Assembly: GCF_003290445.1 (NCBI RefSeq)
Contig: NZ_CP021781.1
Span: 124,001-188,000 of the forward strand
Direction of reading: 5' to 3'
DNA: 64,000 bases
From: Francisella adeliensis
GTDB taxonomy: Bacteria; Pseudomonadota; Gammaproteobacteria; Francisellales; Francisellaceae
The notes beneath the pieces were generated by a model that was not told where the DNA came from, did not search any database, and was given only the letters and a program-made list of their open reading frames with translations. Positions 9,401 to 18,911 of the stretch are shown here, in pieces (the stretch's first letter is position 1; the number at the start of each line of letters is the position of its first letter). Made by a program: the position numbers and the translations under genes.

Positions 9401-12400
9401 ATGGCAAAGTATGAAAGACTCAACGCGGACCCAAGTGAAATTGAAAGTGTTGATGATATAGTGAAAAGATATAGTTTTGAGGATAGCACACAGCATGCAT
9501 ATGGGGATGATGGTTTTTTTAAGGGTAAAAAAGACTTTTTGAAAGCCTACTTCTTAAATAGTCGTGCTAGACAAGCATATTTCGAGGATGAAATTGTTAT
9601 TAGACAAAAACATTCATTGAATGATGCTATGGATAAGGGTTATGATGCTATTGCTAAAGAGATATATGAAAAGAACTTAAACGATATTCAAAAGTTAAGT
9701 ATTTTTAGTACTTGGAGACTTCCTAAGAGTGAAAAAAGAATAGGTGCCTGGAAAGATATTACTTTAGATGAAAAGTATCAATTTTTTATAAAGCAGTCTA
9801 ATGACCAAGACTTAGGGGCTAGTAATATAGCATATATAAATACAGTCAACCCTCTGATCCTTAAAATAAACACTAGCCTAAAAGCAAGTGCTTCTAAGCT
9901 AGTAAAAACTATCAAAAATGTAATAAAAAATCCTATAAGCGCCGCGTTAGATGAAGATAAAAGCTCGCCAGAACCATTTAGTATTAATGCTGGAGTATCT
10001 GGAGGGTTAGATTTTGCAGGATCAATACGAGGTTATGGTAATGTCTGCTTATGGACATCTTTGCCCGAGTATGGAGAAAACTTTAAGCCAACAGGGAAAA
10101 TTATGCCTGTGTATCTAGCAATGAGTGGAATATGCTACTATATAGATGTCAAAGGAGATTTAACCATTGGAGGGGGTGTTAGCTATAAGCCTGTAGCCCA
10201 AAAACGACAAGCTAAAGATAGTGAAGGAAAACTTAGATATGACGAAAAAGGACAAAAAATTGATGAAGATGGCTATAGAATAGCTGAAATAATGGCTTCT
10301 AACTGGTCAGCAATGGCTACTTTGAACCTTATTAATTTTAAGGGCAAGGTTAGGTACTATAGCACTTGTTATAGGCTGATCAGCACTACAGATAAAATGG
10401 TAATACCTAATGTTTTATCTGAGGGAAATACAACTATAAAAAATACAGCTCTAGAAGATATTAATCGTCTGTTTTTTACTAATGACATATATAGAGGGTA
10501 TTCTTCACAAAAGGCAGGGTATTCAACTGAAAAATTTCAGCATGCTTATACGGGAAATATTATTAAAGGTGGTAAAACACAAAGGCATAATATTATAACA
10601 GGATCTCTACAAAAAGAAGGTCCGTCTGACCCTGTTTTAAATATCAGAACCACTGAGTCTGGAGCGTATATTAAGCTAGGAGAAGCTAGTGCTAAGGGTG
10701 AGTATTCTACAAACTCATTACAGATTAAAGATTCAGAAGACTTAAAAAAATATAGGGAAGCTATAAAAAAGTATGATGAGGATATCCAGCTAGATTTTAC
10801 TAGCAGAAAAGGAACATTGTCTGAGCAATTAAACCCTGTTTATGACACTATAGATACATTTAAAACTGAGGTTGAAGCAAGATTTTGTATTTTTGATAGA
10901 AAGTCATATTCAAAAACTAGAAATATAAGCTTAGCAATTCCTTTCGATAAAAGACACTTGATGCCATCGAGCAAACTTGATGGGCATCAAGACTTGATTA
11001 AGGAATATGATAAGAAAACAGCTAACACACAACTAAAAGATCACTATAAGATTGCAGGGTTAAATAAGTCTGCAAACCTTAACTCCTTTAGTGTTGACGG
11101 CATAGATATCGATGATGTGGCAGGTAGAAACCTAGATAGAGAAACATTCCTTAAAACACTATCTGGTGAAGCTAAAAGTGCTCCATCAGGCAGCTCTGTT
11201 AGTGCACCATCCCTTGCACAAAGTGAAAGTAATGTGGCCGATATTTTTGGATTTGATGATGCTACAGATACGAGAAATACGGATACTATATTGCTTCAAA
11301 ATACAGTTATTAATTATACTCAGGATTTTGATGCGGGTATAACTATGTCTGGAAATTCTCAAAACTCATTTTTTTGTTCAAAAAAAGCTTCAATACTTAC
11401 AGGTCTTGTATCTTCAGGTCGTATCATACCACTTACAGATATTGTACCTTCAGATAGTGTCGGGAAAGAGATACCATCTTCAAATAAGGAAAGTAAAAGC
11501 TATACTAAAACAAAGACATTAGATCATGCAAATACACGAAGTAAAGCTAATATCAGAGAAGAGATAGAGGCATACTTTAAAGAGAACAAGATTGATGCTA
11601 AAAAAGATTTTAAAAATCAAGATGCAGTAGATGCATTTTTTGCTTCAGAAGCATCATTAGGGATTAAATCTACAAATAATGTTGGCTATATATCACTGTC
11701 AAGATTATTAGATAAAAATCAAGATGAAAAATATGAGTGTAGCTCTAACTCGGCTATCTTTTTTGGCTCATCTTTTGATATCTCAGTATATAAAAATTTT
11801 ATTGCTTATATCGAACATTTGAGAAAATATACATATACGGATAATAATATTGCAGAAATCCTTAAAATAATTAAAGATAATGATTTAAATAGCAATTTGA
11901 ATATAGGTATTTTTTATTCGTTAGTAAAAAGGTGCACAAAGTATATCAATAGTGGACTAGATAGTAATTTGCGCTTAAGACAGAAGTTAGATGCTACTTT
12001 AGATAAGATTGTTAATGATGCTTTAAAAGGCGTTGTTAATCTTAGAAAAATACAATGGAAGAGTTCAGGATGGCGTGGCACGGAAGGAGACTTTAGCTAT
12101 TGGGTAAAAAATAAGCTTACAGAATTAGATTATCCTCTATCGCAAGAGTTTTCTGCATACATTGGTATAATTGCAGATTATCATAACTCGAGTAATAAAA
12201 ATGAGTTTACACGCTATAAAGCTGCCTTAAGGTTTATGAGATTAAGAAGTACTTTTTTAATTAGATTCTTAGAGCTTAAAAAGCTTTTTATAAAAGAGGA
12301 AAAATTAAATGGCGTTAAAGTTTCAGATGAGCATTTAAAGATGATTAATAGCATTATCTCTTTCTTATGTCTGTTTGACCATGAAAGACTGACTCAAAAT

Positions 12401-13141
12401 ATCAAGTTTGATGGTCAAGATGAAAAGAATGCATTTAAACATTTTTTTGAGGGGTGTGTTAATTTTAATGGCTTTATTGAGAGCTTGCAGAATATGCAGA
12501 CAGCATGTGCTAATAGTGGGGTTCCACTTGTAGCATGGTTAGAATACCTCAATAACGAGCGAGATTTTGAACTTTTTAATGATCTTGTAGGCAATGTGGA
12601 AAAGCTAGGAATGACTACATCACTGGTTATAGAGTCTTGCTGGAAGGCTGACAAAGATTCTATAGGCGATATAATAGATGTCGATAATAGTAATAAAGAT
12701 GATGCAGCTATCAAAAAAAATGTGAGTAGGCTTTATAATCATTTACAGAATAAATGTAAAAATACTCCCGGGTTCACCAAAGAAAAGTTTGTTGGGTTCA
12801 GAGTGTTAAAACAAGAAAACTCTACTAATACAAATATTGCTAAGTTTACTATAGGGTTAAGAGCCGATTTATCTACTGGAACAGCTTCTTTGAAGGCAGG
12901 AGATAGTAGTTTGGTGAGTGTAAATGTATTAAAAATAATTGAAAAAGCTACTACATCCACACCAATAGTAGGCATAGGAGTCAAACTCTTTAGAAAAGTG
13001 TTAGACTGCTTTACAGAGGCAACGTTAGATTTTGAGGTAGGGATGACAAACAATGAGGAAAGATCCTCTCAAGCATTGGTTACTATAATCTCTCATCGTG
13101 ATAAGCTAAGAGACTACTATAGACCTACTGTAGTTTTATAG
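9401..13141 (+). CDS. large protein in the pdpC position; candidate T6SS effector
   Basis: A 1246-residue protein directly after iglJ, the place of pdpC in the Francisella pathogenicity island (PdpC is a T6SS effector of about 1330 residues). I do not recognise a domain with certainty. There is no signal peptide and no clear membrane segment. Residues about 195-285 and the last 110 residues are beta-strand-rich and Gly-rich with a similar flavour (I-x-A-G-V-S-G-G-L and I-G-L-R-A-D-L-S-T-G); the middle (about 770-1060) is helical; residues about 600-615 form a Ser/Ala/Pro linker. ATG 9401 has AGGAG six bases upstream. A terminator overlaps the stop codon, so this is the last gene of the unit. 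It could be a shortened PdpC or a different effector that replaced it. Confidence 0.5.
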   Translation: MAKYERLNADPSEIESVDDIVKRYSFEDSTQHAYGDDGFFKGKKDFLKAYFLNSRARQAYFEDEIVIRQKHSLNDAMDKGYDAIAKEIYEKNLNDIQKLSIFSTWRLPKSEKRIGAWKDITLDEKYQFFIKQSNDQDLGASNIAYINTVNPLILKINTSLKASASKLVKTIKNVIKNPISAALDEDKSSPEPFSINAGVSGGLDFAGSIRGYGNVCLWTSLPEYGENFKPTGKIMPVYLAMSGICYYIDVKGDLTIGGGVSYKPVAQKRQAKDSEGKLRYDEKGQKIDEDGYRIAEIMASNWSAMATLNLINFKGKVRYYSTCYRLISTTDKMVIPNVLSEGNTTIKNTALEDINRLFFTNDIYRGYSSQKAGYSTEKFQHAYTGNIIKGGKTQRHNIITGSLQKEGPSDPVLNIRTTESGAYIKLGEASAKGEYSTNSLQIKDSEDLKKYREAIKKYDEDIQLDFTSRKGTLSEQLNPVYDTIDTFKTEVEARFCIFDRKSYSKTRNISLAIPFDKRHLMPSSKLDGHQDLIKEYDKKTANTQLKDHYKIAGLNKSANLNSFSVDGIDIDDVAGRNLDRETFLKTLSGEAKSAPSGSSVSAPSLAQSESNVADIFGFDDATDTRNTDTILLQNTVINYTQDFDAGITMSGNSQNSFFCSKKASILTGLVSSGRIIPLTDIVPSDSVGKEIPSSNKESKSYTKTKTLDHANTRSKANIREEIEAYFKENKIDAKKDFKNQDAVDAFFASEASLGIKSTNNVGYISLSRLLDKNQDEKYECSSNSAIFFGSSFDISVYKNFIAYIEHLRKYTYTDNNIAEILKIIKDNDLNSNLNIGIFYSLVKRCTKYINSGLDSNLRLRQKLDATLDKIVNDALKGVVNLRKIQWKSSGWRGTEGDFSYWVKNKLTELDYPLSQEFSAYIGIIADYHNSSNKNEFTRYKAALRFMRLRSTFLIRFLELKKLFIKEEKLNGVKVSDEHLKMINSIISFLCLFDHERLTQNIKFDGQDEKNAFKHFFEGCVNFNGFIESLQNMQTACANSGVPLVAWLEYLNNERDFELFNDLVGNVEKLGMTTSLVIESCWKADKDSIGDIIDVDNSNKDDAAIKKNVSRLYNHLQNKCKNTPGFTKEKFVGFRVLKQENSTNTNIAKFTIGLRADLSTGTASLKAGDSSLVSVNVLKIIEKATTSTPIVGIGVKLFRKVLDCFTEATLDFEVGMTNNEERSSQALVTIISHRDKLRDYYRPTVVL

Positions 13142-13150
13142 TCTTTTTTT
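13111..13150 (+). terminator. probable intrinsic terminator of the T6SS unit
   Basis: AGACTA (13111-13116) pairs with TAGTCT (13139-13144), and the inner CTATAG (13117-13122) pairs with CTGTAG (13128-13133) around an ACCTA loop, with a TTTTA bulge on the 3' side. Seven T residues follow (13144-13150). The structure overlaps the stop codon of the large gene. Confidence 0.55.
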
Positions 13151-13260
13151 GGCATACAAATAAATAAGTTCCACCTTTGTTTTTTTGATAAAAGTGGATG
13201 TTTCCTTCATGATAATTCTTTACTTATAGTAGGTTAATTATTGATATATAAAGATTATGG

Positions 13261-13288
13261 CTTGAAAAGAAATTATTTGCCCTTAAAT
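13261..13288 (+). promoter_or_regulatory. sigma-32-like heat-shock promoter of clpB
   Basis: CTTGAA at 13261-13266 matches the sigma-32 -35 element exactly. After 12 bases GCCCTTAAAT (13279-13288) resembles the CCCCAT -10 element. The ATG of clpB is about 36 bases downstream. Heat-shock control fits the family. No good sigma-70 pair is evident in the gap. Confidence 0.6.
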
Positions 13289-13323
13289 CTATAGTATAAA
13301 GTTAATAAAAAAGGGAAGTTAAG

Positions 13324-15903
13324 ATGGATATAAACAAATTTACAACAAAGTTGCAAGAAGCTTTAGCAGAAGCACAGTCTTATGCGTTTCAGCAAAAGGC
13401 TACAGAATTTAATTCTGCACACTTACTTAAAGCATTACTTGAGCAAAATGATAGTGTAGTTAGTGCTATATTAAATGTATGCAGTATAGATACGCAAGCT
13501 TTTATAAAAGCTATAAATAAACAGGTGGATTCTGTAGCTACACTAGGTAGTGATGGCAACCCTCAGATTGGAGCATCACGTGATCTGATAAATACATTAC
13601 ATAAAATGCAACAAATTGCAGATAAAAATGGTGATGAATTTATTGCTAGTGAAGTATTTTTGCTAGCGTCATTGGATGATAATAGCTTAAAAAGTCTGTA
13701 TGGTAACTTTGGGCTTACAAAAGATAAAATCACAAAAGCGGTAGCGGATTACCGAGGGGGAGAAAAAGTGAGTAGTCAAAATCAAGAAGAAATGCAAGGA
13801 GCATTGGCTAAGTATACTATTGACTTAACTGAACTAGCTAAGAAGGGAAAAATTGACCCTATTATAGGTAGAGACAGTGAGATCCGTAGAACTATACAAG
13901 TATTACAGCGACGTACTAAGAATAATCCTGTACTAATCGGTGAGCCAGGGGTAGGTAAAACAGCTATAGTAGAGGGCTTAGCTCAAAGGATAATCAATGA
14001 TGAAGTTCCTGAAGGGATAAAGGGAAAAAAAGTACTATCCTTAGATATGGGTGCACTGCTAGCAGGTGCAAAATTTAGAGGTGACTTTGAAGAACGATTA
14101 AAAGCTGTATTGAAAGAACTGTCTAAGCAAGATGGTAATGTTATTTTATTTATAGATGAAATACATACTATGGTCGGTGCTGGTAAGTCAGAAGGTTCTA
14201 TGGATGCTGGGAATATGCTTAAGCCTGCTTTGGCGCGTGGAGAGTTAAAGTGTGTGGGTGCAACGACTTTAGATGAGTATCGTGAAAATGTAGAGAAAGA
14301 TCCTGCACTAGAACGAAGATTCCAAAAAGTGTTAGTAGAAGAGCCTACGGTTGAAGATACTATTGCTATATTACGTGGTCTGAAAGAAAGGTATGAGCTA
14401 CATCACAAAGTAAATATTACAGATTCTGCGATAGTTGCTGCAGCTACATTATCACACAGGTATGTAACAGATAGACAGCTACCAGATAAGGCTATTGATT
14501 TGATGGATGAGGCAGCAAGTCAAATTCGTATGGAGATAGACTCAAAGCCAGAAGCGATGGAAACACTTTATAGAAGAATTATCCAGCTAAAAATGCAGCG
14601 CGAGCAACTTAAAAAAGAAAAAGATGATGCTACGAAGAAGCGTTTGAAGATACTTGAGATTGAAATAAAAGGTCTGGATTCTGAGTACAAGGGCTTAGAG
14701 GAGATTTGGAAAGCAGAGAAGCTAAAAATGCAAGGTACAAGCAAGCTGAAAGAAAAACTTGAGAAAGCTAAGTTTGAGCTTGAAAAGTATCAAAGAGCAG
14801 GCGACTTAAATAAGATGTCAGAACTGCAATACGGTAAAATTCCAGAGCTTGAAGCTCAGATTAAGCAGATAGAAGAGACAGCTTCTGATTTAAGTGAAAA
14901 TAAGCTAGTTAGAACGTCAGTTACAGAAAATGAGATTGCAGATGTAGTTTCAAAAGCTACAGGTATTCCAGTTTCTAAGATGATGGAAGGCGAGAAAGAT
15001 AAGCTCTTACAGATGGAAGACTTCTTGCATAAAAGAGTGATAGGGCAAAACCAAGCGATAACAGCTGTATCAAATGCGGTTAGAAGATCTCGTTCTGGAT
15101 TGTCAGACCCAAATAGACCAATTGGCTCATTTATGTTTTTAGGCCCAACAGGTGTAGGTAAGACAGAGCTTACAAAAGCACTAGCAGAATTTCTATTTGA
15201 TGACCAAGATGCAATGCTTAGAGTAGATATGTCTGAGTTTATGGAGAAGCATTCTGTAGCAAGACTTATCGGGGCTCCTCCAGGGTATGTAGGCTATGAG
15301 CAAGGTGGTTATCTAACTGAGCATGTGCGTAGAAAGCCATATTCTGTAATTTTGCTAGACGAAGTTGAGAAAGCTCACGCAGATGTATTTAACATACTTC
15401 TACAAGTATTAGATGATGGTCGTCTTACAGATGGACAGGGACGTACAGTTGATTTTAAAAACACTGTAATAGTTATGACTTCAAACCTTGGTTCGCATAA
15501 GATTCAAGAAATGCAGGGTGATGACTATGAAACTGTAAAATCTGCTGTGATGGAGATGGTACTAAGTCACTTTAGACCAGAATTTATTAACAGAATTGAT
15601 GACACTGTAGTGTTTGAGCCATTAGATAAGGCGATGATTGCATCTATTGCTAAGATTCAAATCAAGCGATTAGAGAAGCGTTTAGCTGACTTACACATTG
15701 GGCTTGAAGTTACACTAGAAGCTATGGATAAACTTGCTGATGCTGGTTTTGATCCTGTATTTGGGGCAAGACCACTTAAACGAGCGATTCAAAATAGTTT
15801 AGAGAATCCTCTAGCTATGAAATTGCTTGATGGTGAGTTTAAAGCTGAGGAAACAATAATCGTTGATGTAGATACTGATGGAGATATCTCTTTTTCTAAA
15901 TAA
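13324..15903 (+). CDS. clpB: ClpB disaggregase
   Basis: Hexameric AAA+ chaperone that rescues aggregated proteins with DnaK. In Francisella it also takes the place of ClpV, disassembling the contracted T6SS sheath. Domains in order: Clp N-terminal repeats (1-145), AAA1 with Walker A G-E-P-G-V-G-K-T near residue 205, the coiled-coil middle domain (about 400-520, with many Lys/Glu), AAA2 with Walker A G-P-T-G-V-G-K-T near 606, and the C-terminal D2-small domain. Its 859 residues are full length for ClpB, and the middle domain is the long ClpB type rather than the short ClpA/C type. Start ATG 13324 has GGGAAG upstream. It follows the T6SS cluster by 182 bases. Confidence 0.97.
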   Translation: MDINKFTTKLQEALAEAQSYAFQQKATEFNSAHLLKALLEQNDSVVSAILNVCSIDTQAFIKAINKQVDSVATLGSDGNPQIGASRDLINTLHKMQQIADKNGDEFIASEVFLLASLDDNSLKSLYGNFGLTKDKITKAVADYRGGEKVSSQNQEEMQGALAKYTIDLTELAKKGKIDPIIGRDSEIRRTIQVLQRRTKNNPVLIGEPGVGKTAIVEGLAQRIINDEVPEGIKGKKVLSLDMGALLAGAKFRGDFEERLKAVLKELSKQDGNVILFIDEIHTMVGAGKSEGSMDAGNMLKPALARGELKCVGATTLDEYRENVEKDPALERRFQKVLVEEPTVEDTIAILRGLKERYELHHKVNITDSAIVAAATLSHRYVTDRQLPDKAIDLMDEAASQIRMEIDSKPEAMETLYRRIIQLKMQREQLKKEKDDATKKRLKILEIEIKGLDSEYKGLEEIWKAEKLKMQGTSKLKEKLEKAKFELEKYQRAGDLNKMSELQYGKIPELEAQIKQIEETASDLSENKLVRTSVTENEIADVVSKATGIPVSKMMEGEKDKLLQMEDFLHKRVIGQNQAITAVSNAVRRSRSGLSDPNRPIGSFMFLGPTGVGKTELTKALAEFLFDDQDAMLRVDMSEFMEKHSVARLIGAPPGYVGYEQGGYLTEHVRRKPYSVILLDEVEKAHADVFNILLQVLDDGRLTDGQGRTVDFKNTVIVMTSNLGSHKIQEMQGDDYETVKSAVMEMVLSHFRPEFINRIDDTVVFEPLDKAMIASIAKIQIKRLEKRLADLHIGLEVTLEAMDKLADAGFDPVFGARPLKRAIQNSLENPLAMKLLDGEFKAEETIIVDVDTDGDISFSK

Positions 15904-15915
15904 ATTTCTTTATAA

Positions 15916-15943
15916 ATGATAGTTTGTACACTATTATCTTTCT
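15916..15943 (+). terminator. weak hairpin after clpB
   Basis: ATGATAGT (15916-15923) can pair with ACTATTAT (15930-15937), including one G-U pair, around a six-base loop, followed by CTTTCT. It is A+T-rich, so any termination would be partial. Confidence 0.35.
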
Positions 15944-15970
15944 AAGATGTAATTCTAATCCTTAAATTGA

Positions 15971-17173
15971 ATGTGTGTTGAGCGAAATATATCGAAAAGT
16001 TTGATTTTTTTGTTAGCTGTTTCATGTGGCGTAATTGTTGCAAATATTTATTACTCCCAGACTATTATTTCAGTAATTAGCGACACATTAAATATGTCGC
16101 TTAAATCTTCTGGTTTTATAGTTTCTATAACGCAACTAGGCTATGGGGTAGGGCTAGTATTCTTAGTCCCCCTTGCTGATAAATACGAAAATAAGAAATT
16201 GATTCTTTCATTGATAATTCTCTCAATAGTTATAACTATAGCTATTACATTAACGACCTCACCATCTCTTTTTTTAATTATTTCACTATTACTGGGAGTT
16301 AGTGCTGTTGCTGTACAAGTAATCGTTCCATATGTCTCTCACTTAGCCGCAGCAACTGAAAGAGGGCGTGTTGTAGGAAATGTGATGAGTGGTTTGATGC
16401 TTGGTATTATGATGTCACGACCTGCTTCTAGTTTTATAAGCGAATTTCTTCCTTGGCAGTTTGTTTACATTCTTTCAGCTATATTAATGTTTATATTGTT
16501 GATGGTTTTATGGTTGAAACTGCCTGAGAGACACCCTAAAAACTCCCTTAAATATTTAGAAATTTTGAAATCTATGAAAATGATTGTAGTAAGCGAGCCT
16601 GTACTTAGAAGAAGGTCTATATATCAAGCTGCAATGTTTGGTTGCTTTAGCTTATTTTGGACAGCCTCGCCATTATTGTTGCTAAGTCCAGTATTTAATT
16701 TTAGCCATCAAGGTGTTGCATTATTTGCACTGGCTGGTGTAGCTGGCGCTATTGCGGCCCCCTTAGCAGGTAAAATGGCAGACCAAGACAAAGTTAGAAA
16801 GGGTACCAAGTATGCAATGATAATAGCAATGATATCCTTTGGGTTAACATTGTTTTGTCAGTCAGGATCTGTCGTAGCTGTTTTTATACTAACTGTTGCG
16901 GCGATATTAATTGATTTTGCTACGGCTCTAAACCTTGTTTTAGGGCAGAGAGAGATTTTTCTACTTAACTCCGCACTTAGAAGTCGTATTAATGGTATCT
17001 ATATGGCTACCTTTTTCTTGGGAGGATCTGTAGCATCAGCTTTGGGAGCATGGGTGTTTGTAGTGTTTGGATGGATTGGTGTAGTAACGGTAAGTGTTAC
17101 AATCATGTTGCTAGCTTTTATTTACTTCTTAACAGAAAAAACACCTTTAGATTTGAACGCTACGTTAGTGTAA
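15971..17173 (+). CDS. MFS transporter
   Basis: Inner-membrane major facilitator superfamily protein of 400 residues with about 12 hydrophobic helices. The loop after helix 2 carries the MFS signature in the form P-L-A-D-K-Y-E-N-K-K, and the mid-protein loop has G-K-M-A-D-Q, its second-half echo. This pattern is common in drug or metabolite exporters, but the substrate cannot be read from the sequence. ATG 15971 lacks a clear ribosome site but gives a short N-terminus leading straight into helix 1. It lies between clpB and a secreted phosphatase on the same strand, with gaps over 60 bases, so it is probably transcribed separately. Confidence 0.85.
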   Translation: MCVERNISKSLIFLLAVSCGVIVANIYYSQTIISVISDTLNMSLKSSGFIVSITQLGYGVGLVFLVPLADKYENKKLILSLIILSIVITIAITLTTSPSLFLIISLLLGVSAVAVQVIVPYVSHLAAATERGRVVGNVMSGLMLGIMMSRPASSFISEFLPWQFVYILSAILMFILLMVLWLKLPERHPKNSLKYLEILKSMKMIVVSEPVLRRRSIYQAAMFGCFSLFWTASPLLLLSPVFNFSHQGVALFALAGVAGAIAAPLAGKMADQDKVRKGTKYAMIIAMISFGLTLFCQSGSVVAVFILTVAAILIDFATALNLVLGQREIFLLNSALRSRINGIYMATFFLGGSVASALGAWVFVVFGWIGVVTVSVTIMLLAFIYFLTEKTPLDLNATLV

Positions 17174-17314
17174 GAGCTATTTAAAATAAGCTAGAGAATC
17201 CTTTCATTATAAAAATTACTTGATGCTAATCTTGTTTATTTTCTAAGTAAATATCTTTATCGGTTTGAGTTTATATATTATCATCGTGGTATATAAGCTT
17301 TACTCAAAACTTCC

Positions 17315-18220
17315 ATGAAACAAAAACTTATCACATTAATTTTATTAACTATTTCAGTTGTTGCTTATGCAGTACCTGCTTATCAAGATGTTCCGGGAAT
17401 ATCAGCTCAAGATAACCAGCGAATAAAGCAGACTTTGGAAAAATATGAAAACTACGAAGGCAGAAAGGTTGCTACATTTGATGCTGATGGGACTGTTATA
17501 GGGCAAGTCCCATACTACCTTGCAGATGTTGCCATTTTTGATTATGCACTTAATCATACGGGTAAAAAACTAGAGCTAATAAAAAATATGACTTCTGGTT
17601 CAAATACATCAAATGATTACCTTACTCAAAGGGTGGATTATCTTTCTGGGTTGACACCTCAAGAAATTACAGATTTAGGTAATAAGACTTTTAACAAATA
17701 TTTTAAAGGCAAAATTTACCCAAATATCAAAATGCTTATTCAAAACCTAAAAAGTTATGGCTTTGAAGTTTGGGTTGTAAGTGCTTCACCTGAGCTTTTA
17801 TATCAAGGTGTTTTATCAAGAGAGCTAGACATACCTGTCACTCATATTATTGGGACTAAATTCGTAGCAAGTAATGGGATAACTACAAATAAAATAGTTT
17901 TACCAGTTCCACAAGATGAGGGTAAGGCTGATGCTATCGAAACTATTATAAAAGCTAAGCCTATTTTAGCTGCAGGTAATAGCCAAAGTGATGTAGAAAT
18001 GCTTAATTATAGTAGTGCTCTGAAAGTTATTGTAAACCCTAATGATAGTGAAAAAGTTGATTATCTTGGTGGTAAAACGCTAAAAGAATATGCTGAAAGC
18101 CAGAATTGGATAATAGCAAAAGCTAATGATACAGTAGATGTTGCTAACTATAAATATATGGCAAGTTATAAGTTCCATATTAAGCAAAATGATATAAATA
18201 TTGTAACAACAGATAGCTAA
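17315..18220 (+). CDS. secreted HAD-superfamily phosphatase
   Basis: Periplasmic or secreted haloacid-dehalogenase-type phosphatase, 301 residues. Residues 1-19 form a Sec signal peptide ending A-Y-A before V-P-A. HAD motif I is D-A-D-G-T with nucleophile D56 and acid D58; motif II lies in V-V-S-A-S-P (Ser), and motif IV is G-N-S-Q-S-D. The cap insertion after motif I and the A-S-P motif resemble phosphoserine/phosphorylcholine phosphatase-like enzymes (class IB), so an exported phosphomonoesterase is likely. The substrate is unknown. The next gene also encodes a small exported protein with a phosphoesterase-like signature. Confidence 0.8.
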   Translation: MKQKLITLILLTISVVAYAVPAYQDVPGISAQDNQRIKQTLEKYENYEGRKVATFDADGTVIGQVPYYLADVAIFDYALNHTGKKLELIKNMTSGSNTSNDYLTQRVDYLSGLTPQEITDLGNKTFNKYFKGKIYPNIKMLIQNLKSYGFEVWVVSASPELLYQGVLSRELDIPVTHIIGTKFVASNGITTNKIVLPVPQDEGKADAIETIIKAKPILAAGNSQSDVEMLNYSSALKVIVNPNDSEKVDYLGGKTLKEYAESQNWIIAKANDTVDVANYKYMASYKFHIKQNDINIVTTDS

Positions 18221-18333
18221 GTGGTTGTTGAAACTTATGTTGTTGGGAATTTTATTTTCTAAATAAAAAAACTCTTCTAAAATATTTATTTTTCTTTTAT
18301 ATTAGAACCTATGCTATTTCAAACTTGTATATC

Positions 18334-18861
18334 ATGAACAAAACGATTATTTTTAGTATTGGTGTTTTTTTATCATTTATTAGTTATGCTGAAAAAATAC
18401 CACTGTATATTTCAGCCGACCTAACTCCTCAATCTAGGGAGTTGCTTGAAAAAGAAGTAGGGCAGTTACAATTTTCTAATCCGGGGTTGAAAGAAAATGA
18501 TTATTTAGATCATACAACCATAACATACGCCCCAAATAAAACTATCTTTGCTAAATATGAAAAGTTAGCACCAGACCGAGATAAAATGACTATCAAACCA
18601 TACAAGATATGTTGGTCGAAAAGTTTCGGTGTCGAGGCTGCTTTAGTTCACTTATATAATTCAAAAGGTGAAAAAATTCCTTCCACAAATAAGTATCAGC
18701 ACATAACGATTGCAACAAATGGCAAGCCTCCTGTTGCAAGTAACTATCTTTTTGAAAAAGCAGAAGAAAATAATAATGATAGTGATAAAGTTACAGATCT
18801 TGAATGCAAAAAATTATCAAGCATATCTCTAGAAGCTATAAGCACTTATCACTATGCTTAA
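18334..18861 (+). CDS. small exported protein with two H-x-T motifs (2H phosphoesterase-like)
   Basis: A 175-residue protein with a Sec signal peptide (residues 1-19, Y-A before E-K-I). The mature part has two His-x-Thr motifs, H60-T-T62 and H123-I-T125, each followed by hydrophobic residues and separated by about 60 residues. This spacing and pattern are the signature of the 2H phosphoesterase fold (cyclic phosphodiesterases, RNA ligase-like enzymes). If correct, it would be an exported enzyme opening 2',3'-cyclic phosphates or similar bonds. I chose ATG 18334 over the in-frame TTG at 18325. It lies about 110 bases after the HAD phosphatase and may work with it. The family assignment is by motif only. 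Confidence 0.55.
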   Translation: MNKTIIFSIGVFLSFISYAEKIPLYISADLTPQSRELLEKEVGQLQFSNPGLKENDYLDHTTITYAPNKTIFAKYEKLAPDRDKMTIKPYKICWSKSFGVEAALVHLYNSKGEKIPSTNKYQHITIATNGKPPVASNYLFEKAEENNNDSDKVTDLECKKLSSISLEAISTYHYA

Positions 18862-18875
18862 AATATTGCTATAAT
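18846..18875 (+). promoter_or_regulatory. extended -10 promoter before purT
   Basis: TGCTATAAT (18867-18875) is a perfect extended -10 element. A weak TTATCA (18846-18851) lies 18 bases upstream. The purT start follows at about 37 bases. Confidence 0.45.
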
Positions 18876-18911
18876 GTTTATTATAATTATATTTGTTAGA
18901 GATTGAACAGT

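Noticed and set aside
12415-13053. two minus-strand frames inside the large pdpC-position gene
   Set aside because: No start signals, low complexity, and complete overlap with a 1246-codon frame.
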